A DNA stretch of 64,000 nt from contig CM049307.1 in the NCBI GenBank assembly GCA_026874595.1, positions 81,692,643 to 81,756,642 on the forward strand, written 5' to 3'. Position numbers and translations under genes: made by a program. Under the pieces are notes generated by a model. The model was not told the DNA's origin. It saw only the letters and a program-made list of their open reading frames with translations, and did not search any database. Shown here piece by piece: positions 41,001 to 56,000 of this stretch; the stretch's first letter is position 1, and every line of letters begins with the position of its first letter. The stretch comes from Sipunculus nudus (taxonomy: Eukaryota > Annelida > Sipuncula > Golfingiida > Sipunculidae).

Positions 41001-44000
41001 CCATGCTGCTTAGCAGATGTTCTCAATCTGAAACATTCAGACTTAATACCAACTGTGAACTTCAGCTTTGACAGAAAGGAAACAAAATATGACTATGATA
41101 TTTGCAGTGCTAATATAACTAATTTAAAATTTGTAAATATATTTCATACTTCATGATTTTTTCTAAAACAGTTATGAAAAAGTGACCTGTCTTATGTTTG
41201 CTTTCCAACTCGACATATATTTCCATCTGAACTGTTTAAATACAAGTTTTCACAAACACAGTAACATTTGCTACTTGGTAAAGGATTCATTTAGAAATGA
41301 CATTAGCTATTATATGAAATTTAATGAAAGAAAAAATAACAGAAAGAGATAGTAAATAGACTCACAGAGATGTTGTAGGTGACCAGCCCCCATACTCCTG
41401 TGTCTGGATCAACAGCCGAGACCTCGTGAACAAATGTTCCTGGCAAAGCATCCTGGGAAAAAAATATAAATTTGACTTTATAGTTCCCATTTTTTCAATT
41501 TCACTTTTTTTATACCTGACTTTACCTTCAGGTATTAAAATCCATAAGGTACAAGACCCACAGGTAGAACACCATAAAAACCCTGATAAACTGACCATAT
41601 CTCAGAAATGCTACATTTAACTGAAGTGACTGAAATTAGTTTACCATACTCATAAAATCCTGTTTAGGTACACTTGGGTATATTTTTTTAATAACTTAAT
41701 CCACTCCCTGTGAAATGATGATGCCTTCCACAAATTAGGTCATAAGGACCTAATTTTCAGATTAAAGGAGATTATCAGGGAGAATTCTCTTTGAGATAAA
41801 TAAAAGGATTGTACCGGTAGTTCCAAAAGACTGAAACCTGTGTCAGTTTATGTTTACACTAGGCCTGATTTCATGTCCACTCCAAGATATATCACTGTTT
41901 ATTTTAAGGTGTAAGAACTTAGCTGAAGATGGCAATTTATCTCTCTAAGATTTAGAATAAGATTATATTCTCTTTTGAGCCAAAGTGAGATTGTCTATGA
42001 TAGCATACAAATAAATTATTAACCTTGACCTGTATTGCTCTGTGGCCACAATCTGACCATCTTTCTGAGTGTATAATATATCTATAGGTTTATGTCCATA
42101 TGTAAATAAACACCATCATATGTTAGCCCTAATGCTGGTCCATTAATGGTCAATGTGCTGGTCACCTAATGGCAATGATTATGGTCAAGTGACTGATGAC
42201 CACTGTCCAAAATGATACCATATTTTGAAATTAATCAACTGAATATTTGCCCATTATCCTATTTCTCGGAAAAGTATAAAAGAAATATATTTCAGAATAT
42301 CCTCTAAGTTCACCTGTTAACAAAAATAAGTTTGATGAATTTGAATAAATTGAATTTAAACATATAATTATGTGTTTCATTTTTAAAAACTAAAAATACT
42401 TTAATTTTCATCAAAATTCTACAAACCTTACCTGATTTCATTATTACACAACATTCTTGTTTTGTTCAACTTAATGCGAAGTAAAATTCTCTATGGCAAA
42501 GTGACTAGAGTCTAAGGAAACTTTTACAATAAACGGTTGCAGATGATCTTTCAAGCAACATCTGTGATATACTAAGAAAATTTGTTTTAAAACATGATAA
42601 TAAAATATCTCGGGAACTTAAATCCAGATTCATAACTGACCCATATTAAATTTATAGTGACCACAAATAAAGGTATGTAAAATGTTTGATATCTTTCAGG
42701 AAACCAGTGAAGTATTATTAGGACAAGTGTTATATAGTTATAACAAGGTGTTACCTCAGGGATGTCTGCTCTGTAAGGGAGTCTGGTGAAGGTCGGAGCG
42801 TTGTCATTGACATCATTCAGTATCAGTCTTGTATACCTCTGAATCTGTAAATCAAAGTAAATTAATACGTGGCTGACATTGTCAGGTAAGTAGGATTTTG
42901 CTTTGAAAATGAAGGGTAGAGCAGGAAAGCTTTGTAATTCAAAGACCAAACAGTAGTTTATCTAGGTAATAAATGATCTATATTTTTTTATCTATATAAG
43001 CTGTACACTTTGGCAAAAGAGGACTATATATCTGACTTTATGTGAGTTTGACAAATTTATGTTTTTTTTTGTTTGTATTATGAATAATTAATATAAATAA
43101 TAAATATTCTATTGTTAAACATAAAAAGGTTAAGCCAAGTTGAAAATTCCTTTGCCTAAAATGACACATCAAAAACACCTTATTGAAACTGATCAATAAC
43201 AATTTGAGATACCTGCATGAACATATACTCAGATACAAGAATTTTTATGAATGCCGTTTGGATCTGATTTACCTCAAACCCAAAATTCTTTGAAATCTTT
43301 CATTAAACTAATTTTCCTTTCCTGAACACTGCCCAAAAAACATAATCCTAAATACAGTTGAACAATTGTGGGCACAACTGTAGAATAACTCAAGCACCTC
43401 CTTGAGGCACAACACTTCATCTGTGAACAAAAAATGTTTTTTATGTCCAGCTGCTTGTCTTAATTTTGCCACTTATTTTTATCTGCCGCTTACTTCTCCA
43501 TTACATGAATCCTAAACATCATACCGTCCATCTGTATACTCTCATAACCTCATCAAGACACTAGTGTGTGATCGATCCTCTAGTCGCTCCAAAAAGTGAA
43601 TACATTACCTCCCTCAAATTACAGTGAAAAGAGTTATGATGAATTTGACAAATAAAGATATCATAATGTGGCATAAATAGAATGACTTACATTGTTTTTG
43701 CCATCACTGACTTCAAACAGGATACTATATGACTCAACCAACTATAAAATAGAATGTTGAATATATAACTAGTGATGTAAACTATATATAATGTATATGT
43801 CGATGTGAAGAGACCACAGAAAGTTATTAATTCTTGTTTTCTTCTTCAGATATAAAACTCTTCAGTTTGTTAAATTATGGAAAATGTGTATGGATAGATG
43901 AAATATATAAATTGTTTTATCCAATGACTGCAACTTTGATATGGTATTTCAGTTCAAGAGCTCATCTAGCTTTCATAAGATTTTTACTTTGTGACACAAA

Positions 44001-47000
44001 CTTTTTTGATAAATAATTTGAAGAATTGCAGTAATTAAGGTATAAATGCTGCATATCATCTATCAAACAGTTATGTATAAAACTAGTAAACACACCTGAG
44101 GCAATGCTGTTTCCTCTAGATCTGTTTAAGCAATTTTTAAATCATTTTTTGGTGGAGGTAACCACCTCGATTAATGCTCATTTAAATAATTTTACCCTGT
44201 ATGTGTATCTGCAGAAATCCATTATATTTTGGGACTAAATTGTATGAGAGTAAAAATAAGATTTCTGAAGAACTGGTTTAACCAGTTTTGTTCAAACTAA
44301 TTATAAACAAACTTTTCCAGGAATTTTATGGTAGACATATTTTGATACTTTATGGTATTAACTTTCACTTACTTCTCTGTCTAGTTCAGTCTTGAGGGTG
44401 GCGTTGGCAGAAAATAGACCTGTTGAAACCAGCTCTAAGATCTGGTTGGCTATTTCTCCATTGATCAAAAATGTAACATATGGACTGTCTTCATCTACTG
44501 CTCTTAATGGGATTGCAACAGTTCCTGGAATCACAAACAGGATATTTTAACATATTATTATTAACAGTAGCCATAACAAACAAGCATTCACAAAAATTTT
44601 CATGATTAAGTAATCAAAGAAAATGTCTGATGTTTATCAATACAGTCTGACCTCTTTCGTTTGCCCTTGTCCATCTGCCAACCTCGCCTATTGCCAACAA
44701 ATGACAAAGTCCCAATTTCAGTACTACATATTTACTTCGTTCACTTGCCAGCCTTGCTATCTGCCAGGTGCTTTTTTTACCCAAATATGCCACAAATTTC
44801 CTTGATCATACACCAAGTTCCTGATTCCAGCTTCAGACAAGTCGGAAATATTTTGTCAAACCAGGGTGTTACCGCTTGGGCTCAGCTGACCTGGCCACGT
44901 CTGTGTTTACAACGACACGCCTCACTGCTGATGGATCAAGTACCCAGTGCTACTAATTATTTAATGACTTAATACCCTTGAGTTTGGTGACAGCTGTCAT
45001 CAGCTGAGTGACCAGTGTTGATTTCACACCTAGAGTTGTTTGGATAAAGGTCATTTTATGAGGCAAACCAGATTAGTAGTTTGGAGTAACAAACAGGGGT
45101 ACGAGGTCAAGCGGCTTATATCGTGTACAGACAACAGCGAACCTAAGGGGATTGGCATAGTGACGCAGTTCACTGGACAAAGCCCGTGCCTGGGATTCCG
45201 TCAGCAGCACCGCCACCAGCAATTGTTGGAAACTCACAGGATTTATACCCAGGGGTGACCAGCCAAATGAAACAGGTCAGCACGGCGGTCCAGAAGCAAA
45301 CAGTATCCTTCCGCATCTACAACAAGTGACAGATTGTCTCGGGATCGACCACAGTGTACGCATATTTATCAGGAATTTGTCAATGCCGATCAGAAAACAG
45401 GAACAACACAACCTTTGAACCATCAAGATATCATGGAAACAGTGACAGACTACGATGATACAGCCTGTCCAACCTCTGAACCTGAGGAAATAGTTGACCC
45501 ACTTCCACACACATCTGCCAAAGTCAGGCAGGCCATGAAGACTGTCTCATGATATTTCGAGAGCTCAAACTATAGCAAACACTCGGGTATGTAAGCATTT
45601 TACAGAATGGACCAAAGAATAACAGCTCTTCAGTCAGGAGATGGCAAACAATGCTCGATTACGGAATGCTTATGGGCACACAAAGATGAAAGTGAAAGCG
45701 CACCAGGAGAATTTAATATTTTGACCAGATATATTATACATGTATATCTTTGTAAATAAATTGTACATACTGTATTTTTCTATAGTTATTTGTATTTTTT
45801 TCTTTCTATGTGAATAAATTTATATTTATGAATAATTTTTTTTATCATGACTAGTTAAAGACGAGCCTAAGAAATGCATTGCCCAATTTGAGCTACCCTG
45901 GACATCCCATTTGGACCCCTCGATCAACTGCCACCCTCGCTTACCGCCAAAAATTCCCTCAGTCCCAAGGTTGGCGAATGAAAGAGGTTAGACTGTATAT
46001 TATTATTGAGAAACTTTTCACATTAATTTTTTTTAAAATTTTCCACTTCATTTGACAACCCTCCCAGAGAAACGGACTGTTTGATGTCCATGTTTAATTA
46101 ATTTATAGAGAGAAAAGATTTACAAGCATATACAGGCTATTGTGTTGTAACACTTTTAAGGTCCCAGAACTGTCTAATAAGCACGGGTATAGGTATTGTT
46201 TCAATTTTTTTTAACGTTTTACAAACAGCTGCTCTTGGTCCCCTCTTACTTGTATATTCTGTAAAGTGCGATTACGTCCTCTGTATGATGGCACATGCAA
46301 ACTTTGGGTTTTCAAATACTGGTTGATACTACGTATAGATAATATTTGTGAATTTCATCATTAAATACTATTTTCAAAATCTTTTATTGTTCCAGTATAC
46401 TTTATTTAGATACACTGAGAAGTCTCTAGGCTTACAGATCAAGACAGATTACCTCAAGCTGAAATAAAGGTAACCCCTCCCCCTCCCCCCAACCCTAAGG
46501 TCTTTTGGATGACTGGTCTGTCAACTTTCAAAATTATGGTTAAATTATCATATTCAAAATTGAAATATACATGCGTAAAGTTTGATATTATCATGTATAT
46601 GTACCACATATCATGGTTTTAAAAGTATCTTTTCTAGGACGCCATGTTCGGCTGGTCCTTTGTCCATGACACATCACAAGGAATGCTGTCAAAATTTGAA
46701 TTAAGGAATGAGCTGTCCTGTGTGAGATATCTGTCCATATTAATTGATTCATGTCTGGTTACCATGCAAGCTTAAGACAAACATGGGATATGCTAGGTGC
46801 AGGGATGTCACCCCATACTTGCAATCAGGTTGAGGGTTAATAACAAAGTGGCTCATGAAATTTTGATGCTCCACTGAATCTGATACATTATGAAAAGTCA
46901 TAGTAATAAATACATGTCAGAGTGATGTCATTTATGGTTTCCAATGACATTTTACCAGAATACTTTTAACATATTTGAAATCCCTGGATCTTAGTTATAA

Positions 47001-50000
47001 TTTGTGCCCAGACCTATTTCCAGATGCTTACATTCCTTACACAGCAGTTATACATTGCAGTCATACTATATCTCAAGTTTTTCAGGGTTCCACCACTAGG
47101 CCTGACACAGGGCTAAGATTATATAAATTAATTGTAATCAGACCAATGAGAGTGGCATATTGCATTTTGCATCCAGCTCCTGTTTTGAACTTTTAACCCT
47201 TTAACAACTGGCTCTGATTGGTATCGATCACAGTTCTTGGCCAGGTGCCATCCCTGGTGGCAAAACCCTGAAATACTTGCTATACAAAGCAGCAGTCAAT
47301 GGTAAGGAGGTATATAGAAAGACTGTAAACGTAAAACCACTAGTACACCAGATGTTCAGATGTAACACCAGATGTAACAGTTGCAGTCTTCACAGTAAAA
47401 TTTCTTACCTATGGGAGCATCTTCTCTGATGAAGTAGTTGGAATCAAGAATCAGCTGTGGGGGTTTATTGGACTGAGCTGCATAAAAAGAAGATCATACA
47501 TTACAGTGGTGTCTTGAGTATAAGACTATGTTTTTAGTCAAAATTACTGTAGCATCTTGTGTAAAGCCCTGTTACCACAATACTGTAATACTTTACATTT
47601 ATTTCTGCATTATATGTGGAGTAAGTCTATATAGTGAATCCAACAGTAATGTCTCATATATTTATTGCATATATTGTAACTGAATTACCTTGAATATTTA
47701 TGTCTTCATGGCTTCAAGAACATATATATTTCCATGTGCCATACAATAATTGCTTGCCATACTCTTTCTCAAATGGCCTCGAGCCTTAAAAACATACATA
47801 AATTCCTTTGGTTAAATCTGATTTTTATGATTTCATTCACTGAGGTAGATGGAAATATCAATATCTCTATATATTTTACCTCATCAAATATATTCTTTTA
47901 CATCTATGGCATGGCATACAACAAACCACTATATGTGTATATAAATACTGCTGTGCAAATACTTTTTTTAACTTAACTAGCTTGTCTTTAATAACATTTC
48001 ATGTACAGGCACTATTGCATTATTTATATCAATGATTTGTAATTAATAGTCGTTGATGATGGTGATAGCCAAGCACTGTTCTGCCATGGCAGAAGTATGA
48101 GCTTTAGTCAGTCTTCTCACTCAGATCCAGAGGGGTAGGGGAGGGGAGGGGGGTTAGCGAGTCTGGAAACAATTTTTTATGGGTTTTAAATCAAGTTTAC
48201 AGCCAAGGACCCTTCCTCCTTTTTCTGGACTTGAGGACCTTAATTATTACTGTTATTCTGTAAATCTACCTGGAATGGACAGCCCCCCTCAAAAATCATA
48301 GATCGGCCCCTAAATTGGGGCAGATTACAGTTCATCATTAGTGTCTTATGACTTTGACTGATCTTTATACAATCAATAGTTCTGTGGACAGTTCTGTTCT
48401 GAAAACGAGATCTTTGATAGGAGTGTGCTTAATACAAATACATGTCTCCTAAAGTCGTATACAGGTTGGGTATATTTCATTAGACCACCACTCCAAAGTG
48501 ACGAACTGGCCTGGCCGGATGTTGGTTTCATTATTTGATCAGCCATTGACTGTGTTTAGACAGCAATCTGCAAATTCCATGCAGTGATCTATAATGACTG
48601 TCTGATGTTCCTGATGGCTCTAACAGCCTAGTCCTCCCCTTAACACACTAACGCTGTTTAAGTCAATAAGAAGCACAATTAAGCCTTTATTATACACATA
48701 GTTGTGAAATTTTGCAAATCTTGGAGGCAAACATGTTTTGATTTTTTAAATATCCCCTTTTACATGGATTTTAATAAAATATCTGCCAGAAGGTACCAAA
48801 TTCTTTTAAAGAATTTGTAAAAAGTATCATAACAATTGTTTCTTTATCTCCACAAGGGGTAGATATTGTTATCCATGAAACAATATTTACTTAAAACTTA
48901 TTTTTGGATATTTTCAGACAGAAAATTCACTTTAAAATTTCAGATCCATGGGTAACATTTTCAAATTATTGTTTTCCAAAACATTTTTGAAAAGACAATT
49001 TAAATTTAAGATGAACTAAATTTTTAATCTCTCAAGCAAATATTATTTTCATTAATACACCATGATTAAAATATCAGCTGAAGTGAATTTCCAAATCACA
49101 AAGATAACATGATGTCATATTGAACTAGTAATCCTATATCATAGCACAAAATGCCTCATGCTTGACAGGCAGGTGTGGTCAATAATTAAGTGGCCACACC
49201 TTGAGAAGGTAGGGTTTCTATAGACTGCTCAATAAGTAAGCCTCACAATGGTTTCCAGGAACACCTGCACTGGGCCTTTTATTTCTGTTACACATTGTGC
49301 CAAAAGAAAGTTACATTAAGCCTGCTCCAATCCCTTGTTCCTCTGGGGGCATACGTGATACAAAATACTACAGACACCTTAGAACACAATGAATGTTGAT
49401 AATTAACGATAAGAATAATTATGGTTCATTTACCTCTGATATCACTGAAGAGTTCCATTTTACTTGTATAATGGTTAGTTACGGCTAATTTCCCAGGTTC
49501 ATTTATTTATTAAAGGTTAAAACTGAACAATTTTAAAATATTCTTTCAAAAGAGCATTTTTTTATGAAATAATGGAACTGAGTCATCCATAAACACAATG
49601 AATGATAAAACACAAAGCATTTCTAAGTTATGTTAAATTTTTTCGTCTATATGTTGTACCTTGACAGACGTCTTCATAAAACATTCCATTCATATTTGCA
49701 ACAAAGGAAATCTATGGAATTTCACAGACCAAGAAACACATAACATGTTCACAGTGAGAACTCCAATTATTAATAATTAATACAAACCTCATAACATTTC
49801 TAAGTATATGACAAGTCAATCATTACGGTAAGCTGCCTATAAGCCCCATTGCACCAAAACCAAGCAGCCCTAACTACATCATGCTACTTGATAAGAAAAA
49901 TAAATTTTACTAAAAATAATTATCATAATTTATTCAAATGAGTCTTGGTCACATGACTGCATGAAATATGCAAGTCTGCATATTATCATATATTTTTAAG

Positions 50001-53000
50001 GTACACTGAAAGTCATTATAAAGTCGGAGATACCAAGGAACACAAAGTTTTAAATCTGATTTAAATCTAAATCCTATAAAGTGCAAATTGTAAATTTTAA
50101 TGTAATAATTCTTACTCTGATAATCATATTATAAAAGAGTCACTGCTCAGATACAACTATAGTGAAATGACAAGTATAGCTTTTTTTTACATTCAAATTG
50201 ATTTGTGCCAGGAAGTCACATTTTAATATAATTAATTATGGATACCGCTTGGAAGGATTTTAAAAAACAAGGCCTACAGGCCTAATGCGAACCTGTGCAT
50301 TGGGAAATACACCAGGTATAATGCTTCAATGCTGGACCATTACTTCTCATGTATATGAACAATGCAGGTACTAAACATTTTGAATAAGAAACAATTACAC
50401 AAACATCACTGCTGAAATTCTGGCATGGGTGTACACAACACAAAAATGATTGTAGCTGGCACCACCAGTCTTGTATACAACAAAGCTATCAGAGATATAT
50501 ACATATGCCCTATTTCAGACTGATATATCAAACCCCTCCTGAAAATAAGCAGGGACACATACTGTGCAAAAATTATTATAAGTGGCACCACCAGTTTTGT
50601 ATACGACAAAGCTATTCGATATGTATATATATGCTCAATTTAAGGCTGATATATCAGATTCCTCTGTAGAAATAAGCAGGCACACACACTGTGCAAAAGT
50701 CATTGCAGATGGCGACACCTGTCTTGTAAACGAGAAGGCCATCAAAGACACATAGATAGGTCAAAATATCAGGCCAATACATCAAAATTACCTTGACTCT
50801 GATGCACAGGGCTGACCAGGCTTAGGTTACGCTCTTTACACAGCGCTTTACCTATAGGGCTACTTCCTATATCGTAAGGCGCTGTTTGTTATGACCTTGT
50901 ATCCTGAATTGCAACACCAGAGGGGAGCACTGTATTTTTGTCCAATCAGATGAGACCTCGTGCTGGAAGACAAAGCCAAGCGAGGAATATACGGAGCCAA
51001 TCATATTAATTTCTTTTTGAGTGACAGCTCATCCCACAGCCTAACCGTCTGAACAGGCCACAGGCTCAGAGAGAATTGCCCCTGACGTGGTTTGCTTAGG
51101 GCCTTGGGCACATAGGATGCTCGGCCGGTCAGCTGTAATTCAAACGAAACGTAACAACAAAGGCTGCATGCACACCTCCCTGGCTGGTTTCAGTTCTGCA
51201 GACAACAGATACATGGCAACGCTAACACAGTCATAATCGAATCGGTCGATGATGCGAGAATGCAGAGGGAGCAATTTAAATTCGACCGGAAACTCTTCAA
51301 GCAGCGCTTGAAGCGCGGCAATGGGCGGAGCCAGGATGCCTGTCGAGTGTTTGTTTATTGGCATCTGATTGGCTGCTTGTCACATTGTACGCACGTTTAT
51401 TTTAGTGGACAACAAACCGCCATCTGGTGTCTAAATATATCATAAACGGTCAAAGCTGGCAGCCTGAAAATCAGTTGCTTCTTTAGAAGCGCAAGATTTC
51501 CGCTGCCTCAGGAGCGTAGGCTTAGGTGAGAAAGGCAGTTGCCCCAAGTGAACTGTAACAAATTTACTGGCTCAGGCTACTGCACTGAGTGAACTCATGA
51601 CTTGCACCTGGCTAGACTGAGTGAACTCTTGACCTGTTGCATAATCTGACACAGTTGGCAGTCTGCCAAAGCTATAAATAGATCAAGGCTGAACTTTGGT
51701 GCCAAATCTGATGCAGTGGGCAGTCTGCAAACACTATAAATAGAATGCAGCTTCTGCATTGAGTGAACTCCTGACCCATAACTGGCTGCACTGAGTGAAC
51801 TCTTGACCTGTTGCCTAATCTGATACAGTTGCATGGCAGTCTGTCAAAGCTATAAATAGATCGAGACTGACCTCTAGCCTGTTGCCAAGTCTGAAATAGT
51901 AGCCACACCATTGCATAAGTTCATGCAGGGGCCCTGCCCTGAGGGGCATGACACACATGAGGTGATCACATGGTGCCCATGAGGTGTTCACATGTCTCCC
52001 ATGAGGTGATCACATGTCACCCATGAGGTGATCACATGCTTGTGCTTGGCTGCACTGATTGAACTCTTGACCTAAATCTGGTTGCACTGAATGAACTCTT
52101 GATCTGTTGCCAAATCTGAAACAGTTGGCAGTTTCTCAACCTATTTAAAGATACAGACACAATCTTGGAATGTTGGTGAATCTGTTTACACATACTGAAA
52201 GACTGACTAAAATGCCTTTTTTTCAAGCTGACTTATTCATAAACTTTTTATCAAAATATCTAGAATAATAAAAGATGCAGTTCTTTCTTGTATAAAGGGC
52301 CAAAAATTCTGCCAAAAATCATTCAAGTAAACTTGAACAAGGCTTAGGTGAGTAAGGCAGTTGCCCCCGAGTGACCTGTGACAAATTGCTGCCTCAAGCT
52401 ACTGCACTAAGTGAACCCTTGACCTGCACCTGGCTAGACTGAGTGAACTTTTGACCTGTACCTAGCTGCACTGAGTGACCTGTTGCATAATAGACACAGT
52501 TGGCAGTCTGCCAAAGCTATAAATAGAATGCAGCTATGGCACTGAGTGAACTCTTGACCTATACTTGGCTGCACTTCTTCCAATCCTGGCACTGTGCCAA
52601 AACTATTTATAGAGCTGACATCATCTTGGCTAATGGCCAACATCAAGGCACTGGCAATCTGCCAATGGTAAACCAAGTGCTGCCATCTGTACACAAAAGT
52701 GGTCCCTACTTGTAATAACTTTGAAATTTTTTCAGCCGACTTTTTATAAGAAAGAAATCAGGAATATATGTAAAATTATTATGGATACATACTGAATGCA
52801 AAATTAAAATACAGATATATCTCATTGATGGCAAATTTTTGAATTAAGTTGAGTAGGGATATCAATAATTTATAATCCACGTACAGTTGTCTTTATATAG
52901 CCACAGAGAGCTGAATATCCATGATTGTAACATTGCCTGGTATGATGAATAACTTAAATCATAAATCTAAATTTTTTAAAAGCTTTTAAAAAAATTTTCT

Positions 53001-56000
53001 TGTCAATATTAACCAAAGATAACCTGAAATCTAAATGCCTAGTGGCATGATGTAATAGATGCTGATAAACTGGTGTCAGGCTAGATGTAACAGCATCACA
53101 CAGCTAACATATATGGTAAAATGACTCAATTCAAGCTCCATAATTCAGCCAAAAATCATTCATGTGGAACCATTAATGACATTTATTATAAGAATAATTG
53201 TAGGGATTATTTTTGTAAAATATTTAACAAACTAGCTTCAGTGGCATCAGTCGAAAAACGTTTTGCAGGTTTATAACTCATATAGGAAGATACAGCAAAC
53301 TGGCTAAGTTCAGCTTCCCGTAACTCAGCCAAAAAGCACTAAACCAAAACCATTTGAACAAACTTGAATTATCAACATCTGAGGATAATTAATGTGTGAG
53401 ATTTAAGAATTTGGCCCAGTGGTTTTTGAGAAGAAGATCTTTGTAGCCACTAAGCTAATATGGGCTGTTATGGCATATGACTAAATTCAGCTTCCCATAA
53501 CTTAGCCAAAAGTCAATGAAAAGTGACCATTTGAACAAACTTCAGAAAACACTACCCTAGGATCATTTCTGTGCGATATTAAACATTTTGGCCATATGGT
53601 TTCAGAGAAGAAGTTTTTTGTAGCCCTCAGTGTGATACAGGCACTGATGACCCCGTACAAAAAAGGCCGATGCAGGTGGCGCCACCAATACCTCAATTCA
53701 GATATGACTTATGTGACCAACATTGGCATAAAATTTGGTGATGACAGCTCCAGCCAGTTCTGAGATTTAAATTTTAATATGCTTTTTTGCACAGATTACA
53801 AAGTTCAACCTCCTGTAACTCGGCGAAAAATCTCTGAACTGGAACCATTCGAACAAACTTGAGAAAGATTGTTCCAAGGATCATTTCTGTGAAATATTGA
53901 ACAATTTGGCTGGACAGTTTCGGAGAAGAAGATTTTAAAGCTTTTATAGCTTTTACCCTATAAAATCTAAGAAAATGTAGTTAGAAAAAAAATAAACAAA
54001 ATCCGATATAGTTTTTTGGATGACTGATTATTTGCAAAATATTTGGTGATGCTAGCTCCTGCCATTTTTGAGATAGCTATGGTTAACGTACAGACGAAGC
54101 ACAACGCATGACACACGATGGACGTCGCCTCACCATCGCATAAGCTCACAGGTTCGCTAAAAATTGGCTAATAGAAAGGAAGCACAATCTTAGTGGTATC
54201 ATCTGCCAGCCAATGAAATTCTTTCTGTGGAAATGCAAATACTGCATCATGGATAGATCACTACAAGTTTCATGCATAATTAATTTCATAATCTGAGGCT
54301 TAAATTTAAACAAGACAAATCTGTAAGATTCCTCAATAAAAATTACCTTTATCACATGAATATATCATTGTAATCATTTATATACTACATGTTAATTGCA
54401 TTATATATTTTGCTGGTGCATTAAATTATAATAAATTATCATATTATCAAATATGTGCACTTAAATATCTAGACTTCCCAATCAACAATGTGCAGCTATG
54501 CTGATCAATTACTGATCAGTTCTTGTCTGTGCAATACCTACCTTGAGTTAATTCTAATGAAGATAAAAACATGTATGCAGGAATAAGATACAAATAAAAC
54601 CTTAACAAATAATTCACAATATTAAACAATCAGTAGATACCGTAATGCAGTGTATCTGGATATCAATGTTTTCGAGACGTATGATAATATTAGTTGTGCA
54701 TAAAAGATAAATAACTGTAGAATTTCAATTTCATACAAGTGAAAGAACCCAATTTTATGTTCATACAATTCAAAATTTAAGAATTTCCTAGAATGTGAAT
54801 ATTTTGACAGAATTTTCTAACAGTCAAGCTTTAAATGCATGACCTTTATCAGCTTTCTTATTATATCTAAAATTTCATGATGTTTTAAGTACTAAATTTT
54901 TTTATTTCAAATTTCAAAATCTTTTTAATAATTTCATGTATAAAATTCTCATGGGGAAATTTAAATTCTCCAGGAATTGAGTTTTCACTTCATATTCACT
55001 TATAACATGTCAAGAAAATGGTGAATTTGAGATCAATTATCTTCCCAGGATTATGTTCAATCAGGAAAAATTGTAAATATTTGTCTAAGAGTTCATGTGT
55101 TTATGGAAATACTCTCCATACAGTGGCACTTAATTAGCTATGTACCCTCCATGCAGTCACTCTACTATATTGTACTGGAACTTTATTTGACCCATCAGTG
55201 ACTTGTATTGCTTATATATATCTTTAATCTAGTAGCAATTAGCTCCTTTTGTGGGCTTGATAAAACTCACCCGCAGTTAATCTAGAGATTACATACAAGG
55301 TGGTGGGAATTTATATATTTACACAGAGTCTGTATATTTGCAATTAACAGCATATTTCTAACACCTCTATTCACATGAGCGTGTATTCGTTGGTATATCC
55401 GTGTTTGTGCTTTCGGTTAATTTCACATACTTCTCACCAGGCATGCCCTTACGTGAGATATGACGAGATACAAGAGTATGGGAGGCTAAGGGTGTGTATC
55501 TACTTGTCTGTGATATTGTTGCTGGCATACCGTAAAGTTGTTATTACAAGAGGTTAGTATTGCTTACACCTGTAGTGTAAACACCATAAACACACCAAGT
55601 GTATGTAATATCATGTAGGAATAATACCGTATGAACAAGGTGCTAAATTCACTGACCTTATAGATACCACAAGGTCATATATATTATTTATGATGTATAC
55701 AATATTATAATTTATGTAATATAATATCTATAATGTACCTGATAATTATTGTATCTTTGTCAGGTGCATAGTGAGGTATTGTATTTTCCCCCCAAGACAG
55801 GGGTGTCTGTTAGCAACTTCATGCAATATAAGTTCTAAACAGATATGGAGGGATAGGGTAATACCAAGAGAGCAACCTTTTGGTGTAACTTTTTGAGGTA
55901 ATCTAAATCATCATAATATACCGGTATTTCTAAACTAAATTATTCTTTTCCATCTGGCCACTCATTGATGTTAGGGCTAGCTTTGATCTAGATCACTGTG

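Larger units (their letters stand above)
41453..44372. other. introns 3-5, nothing recognised
   Basis: Intronic AT-rich DNA around exons 5 and 4, without repeats or ORFs of note. Confidence 0.5.

Noticed and set aside
45040-45258. 72-codon frame as a host gene
   Set aside because: It lies inside the Tigger-like relic and is better explained as transposon sequence.
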